This document shows, piece after piece, positions 4,762-5,016 of a stretch of 5,016 nucleotides of DNA (positions are counted from its first letter, which is position 1; every line of letters begins with the position of its first letter). The notes beneath the pieces are model-generated. The model had not been told where the DNA came from. It saw only the letters and a program-made list of their open reading frames with translations, and did no database searches. Origin of the DNA: JAZGBC01 sp036444495 (GTDB lineage Bacteria; Pseudomonadota; Alphaproteobacteria; Kiloniellales; J153); contig JAZGBC010000028.1 of assembly GCA_036444495.1 (NCBI GenBank), forward strand, positions 1 to 5,016. Direction: 5' to 3'. Made by a program: the position numbers and the translations under genes.

Positions 4762-5016
4762 ATGAGCGAAACCAAAGGCCAAGCCGAACCGACCATGGAG
4801 GAGATCCTCGCCTCCATCCGGCGCATCATTTCCGAGGAGGATCCGGAGCCGGAACAGGCCGCGGCCGAAACCCCGCCCGAACCAGAACCCGAGCCGGAAC
4901 CAGAACCCGAGCCGGAACCAGAACCCGAACCTGAACCCGAGCCGGAACCCGAGCCGGAGCCCGAGCCTGCACCAGAACCCGAGCCGGAACCTGAACCAGA
5001 ACCCGAGCCGGAACCT
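4762..5016 (+). CDS. popZ: PopZ/DUF2497 polar organizing protein, 5' part
   Basis: The ATG at 4762 has GGAA four bases upstream and opens an 85-residue frame that runs off the right edge. Residues 12-27 (MEEILASIRRIISEED) are the conserved N-terminal helix of PopZ/DUF2497 proteins, which in Caulobacter binds client proteins at the cell pole. PopZ builds a polar matrix that holds chromosome-partitioning and signalling proteins; its C-terminal helices, needed for oligomerisation, would lie beyond the window. An acidic, proline-rich disordered linker usually follows the first helix. Here residues 40-85 are an almost pure Glu-Pro repeat, 15 EP pairs, one AP, then 7 more EP pairs, still continuing at the edge. 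It lies 62 bases behind tolC with no terminator, so co-transcription is likely. The family call rests on the N-terminal motif, the linker type and the neighbours. Confidence 0.85.
   Translation, partial: MSETKGQAEPTMEEILASIRRIISEEDPEPEQAAAETPPEPEPEPEPEPEPEPEPEPEPEPEPEPEPEPAPEPEPEPEPEPEPEP
4879..5016 (+). repeat. Glu-Pro coding repeat with an 18-base unit
   Basis: The unit GAACCAGAACCCGAGCCG occurs twice in tandem (4879-4896, 4897-4914), partly again from 4915, with one changed base at 4969-4986 (GCA for the first GAA, giving the single Ala), and exactly again at 4993-5010. Between these copies, GAA/GAG and all of CCA, CCC, CCG and CCT are mixed. The array is therefore partly degenerate at the DNA level although the protein stays EP. 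It reaches the right edge, so its full length is unknown. Confidence 0.9.

Noticed and set aside
4879..5016. CRISPR array or tandem-repeat element
   Set aside because: The periodic sequence is a coding repeat in frame with popZ, with no spacers between units.

Overview
The window is high-GC DNA with strong GC bias at third codon positions. It most likely comes from an alphaproteobacterial chromosome in or near the Rhodospirillales. The best evidence is the order of the right half: an isoaspartyl methyltransferase-like gene, tolC, then a PopZ/DUF2497 gene. I recall this order from alphaproteobacteria, usually with valS next, but valS would lie beyond the right edge. Codon use, the two CCA-encoding tRNA genes and the small membrane protein fit this assignment. 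Species cannot be read from the sequence.

Left part (1-1862): a possible gene end with a small terminator-like hairpin comes first. It is followed by a minus-strand tRNA-Asn(GTT) with a perfect 14-bp hairpin terminator and a candidate promoter. Next is a small minus-strand gene of unknown function whose coding signal appears to change frame near position 613. Divergent from it is a plus-strand gene for a putative membrane-anchored zinc metallopeptidase with an HELAH motif, resembling the DUF6782 group.

Middle (1863-2518): a 38-residue single-pass membrane protein lies on the minus strand with a very good ribosome binding site. It is followed by a minus-strand tRNA-Cys(GCA) with U73 and a near-consensus sigma70-type promoter. 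A second good promoter points right toward the methyltransferase gene. No gap between genes exceeds 300 bases.

Right part (2519-5016): three plus-strand genes. The first is a divergent member of the protein-L-isoaspartate methyltransferase family with an intact SAM site but altered substrate motifs. The second is a TolC-family outer membrane efflux/secretion protein with a signal peptide; a perfect 6+4+6 inverted repeat lies in front of it over a possible promoter. The third is the start of a PopZ-like polar scaffold gene whose linker is an almost pure Glu-Pro repeat running off the window. tolC and popZ are 62 bases apart with no terminator and are probably co-transcribed. No mobile element, CRISPR array or phage gene is visible. 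The most unusual items are the extreme (EP)n linker, the altered methyltransferase active region, the palindrome before tolC, the frame break in the small minus-strand gene and the 38-residue protein.
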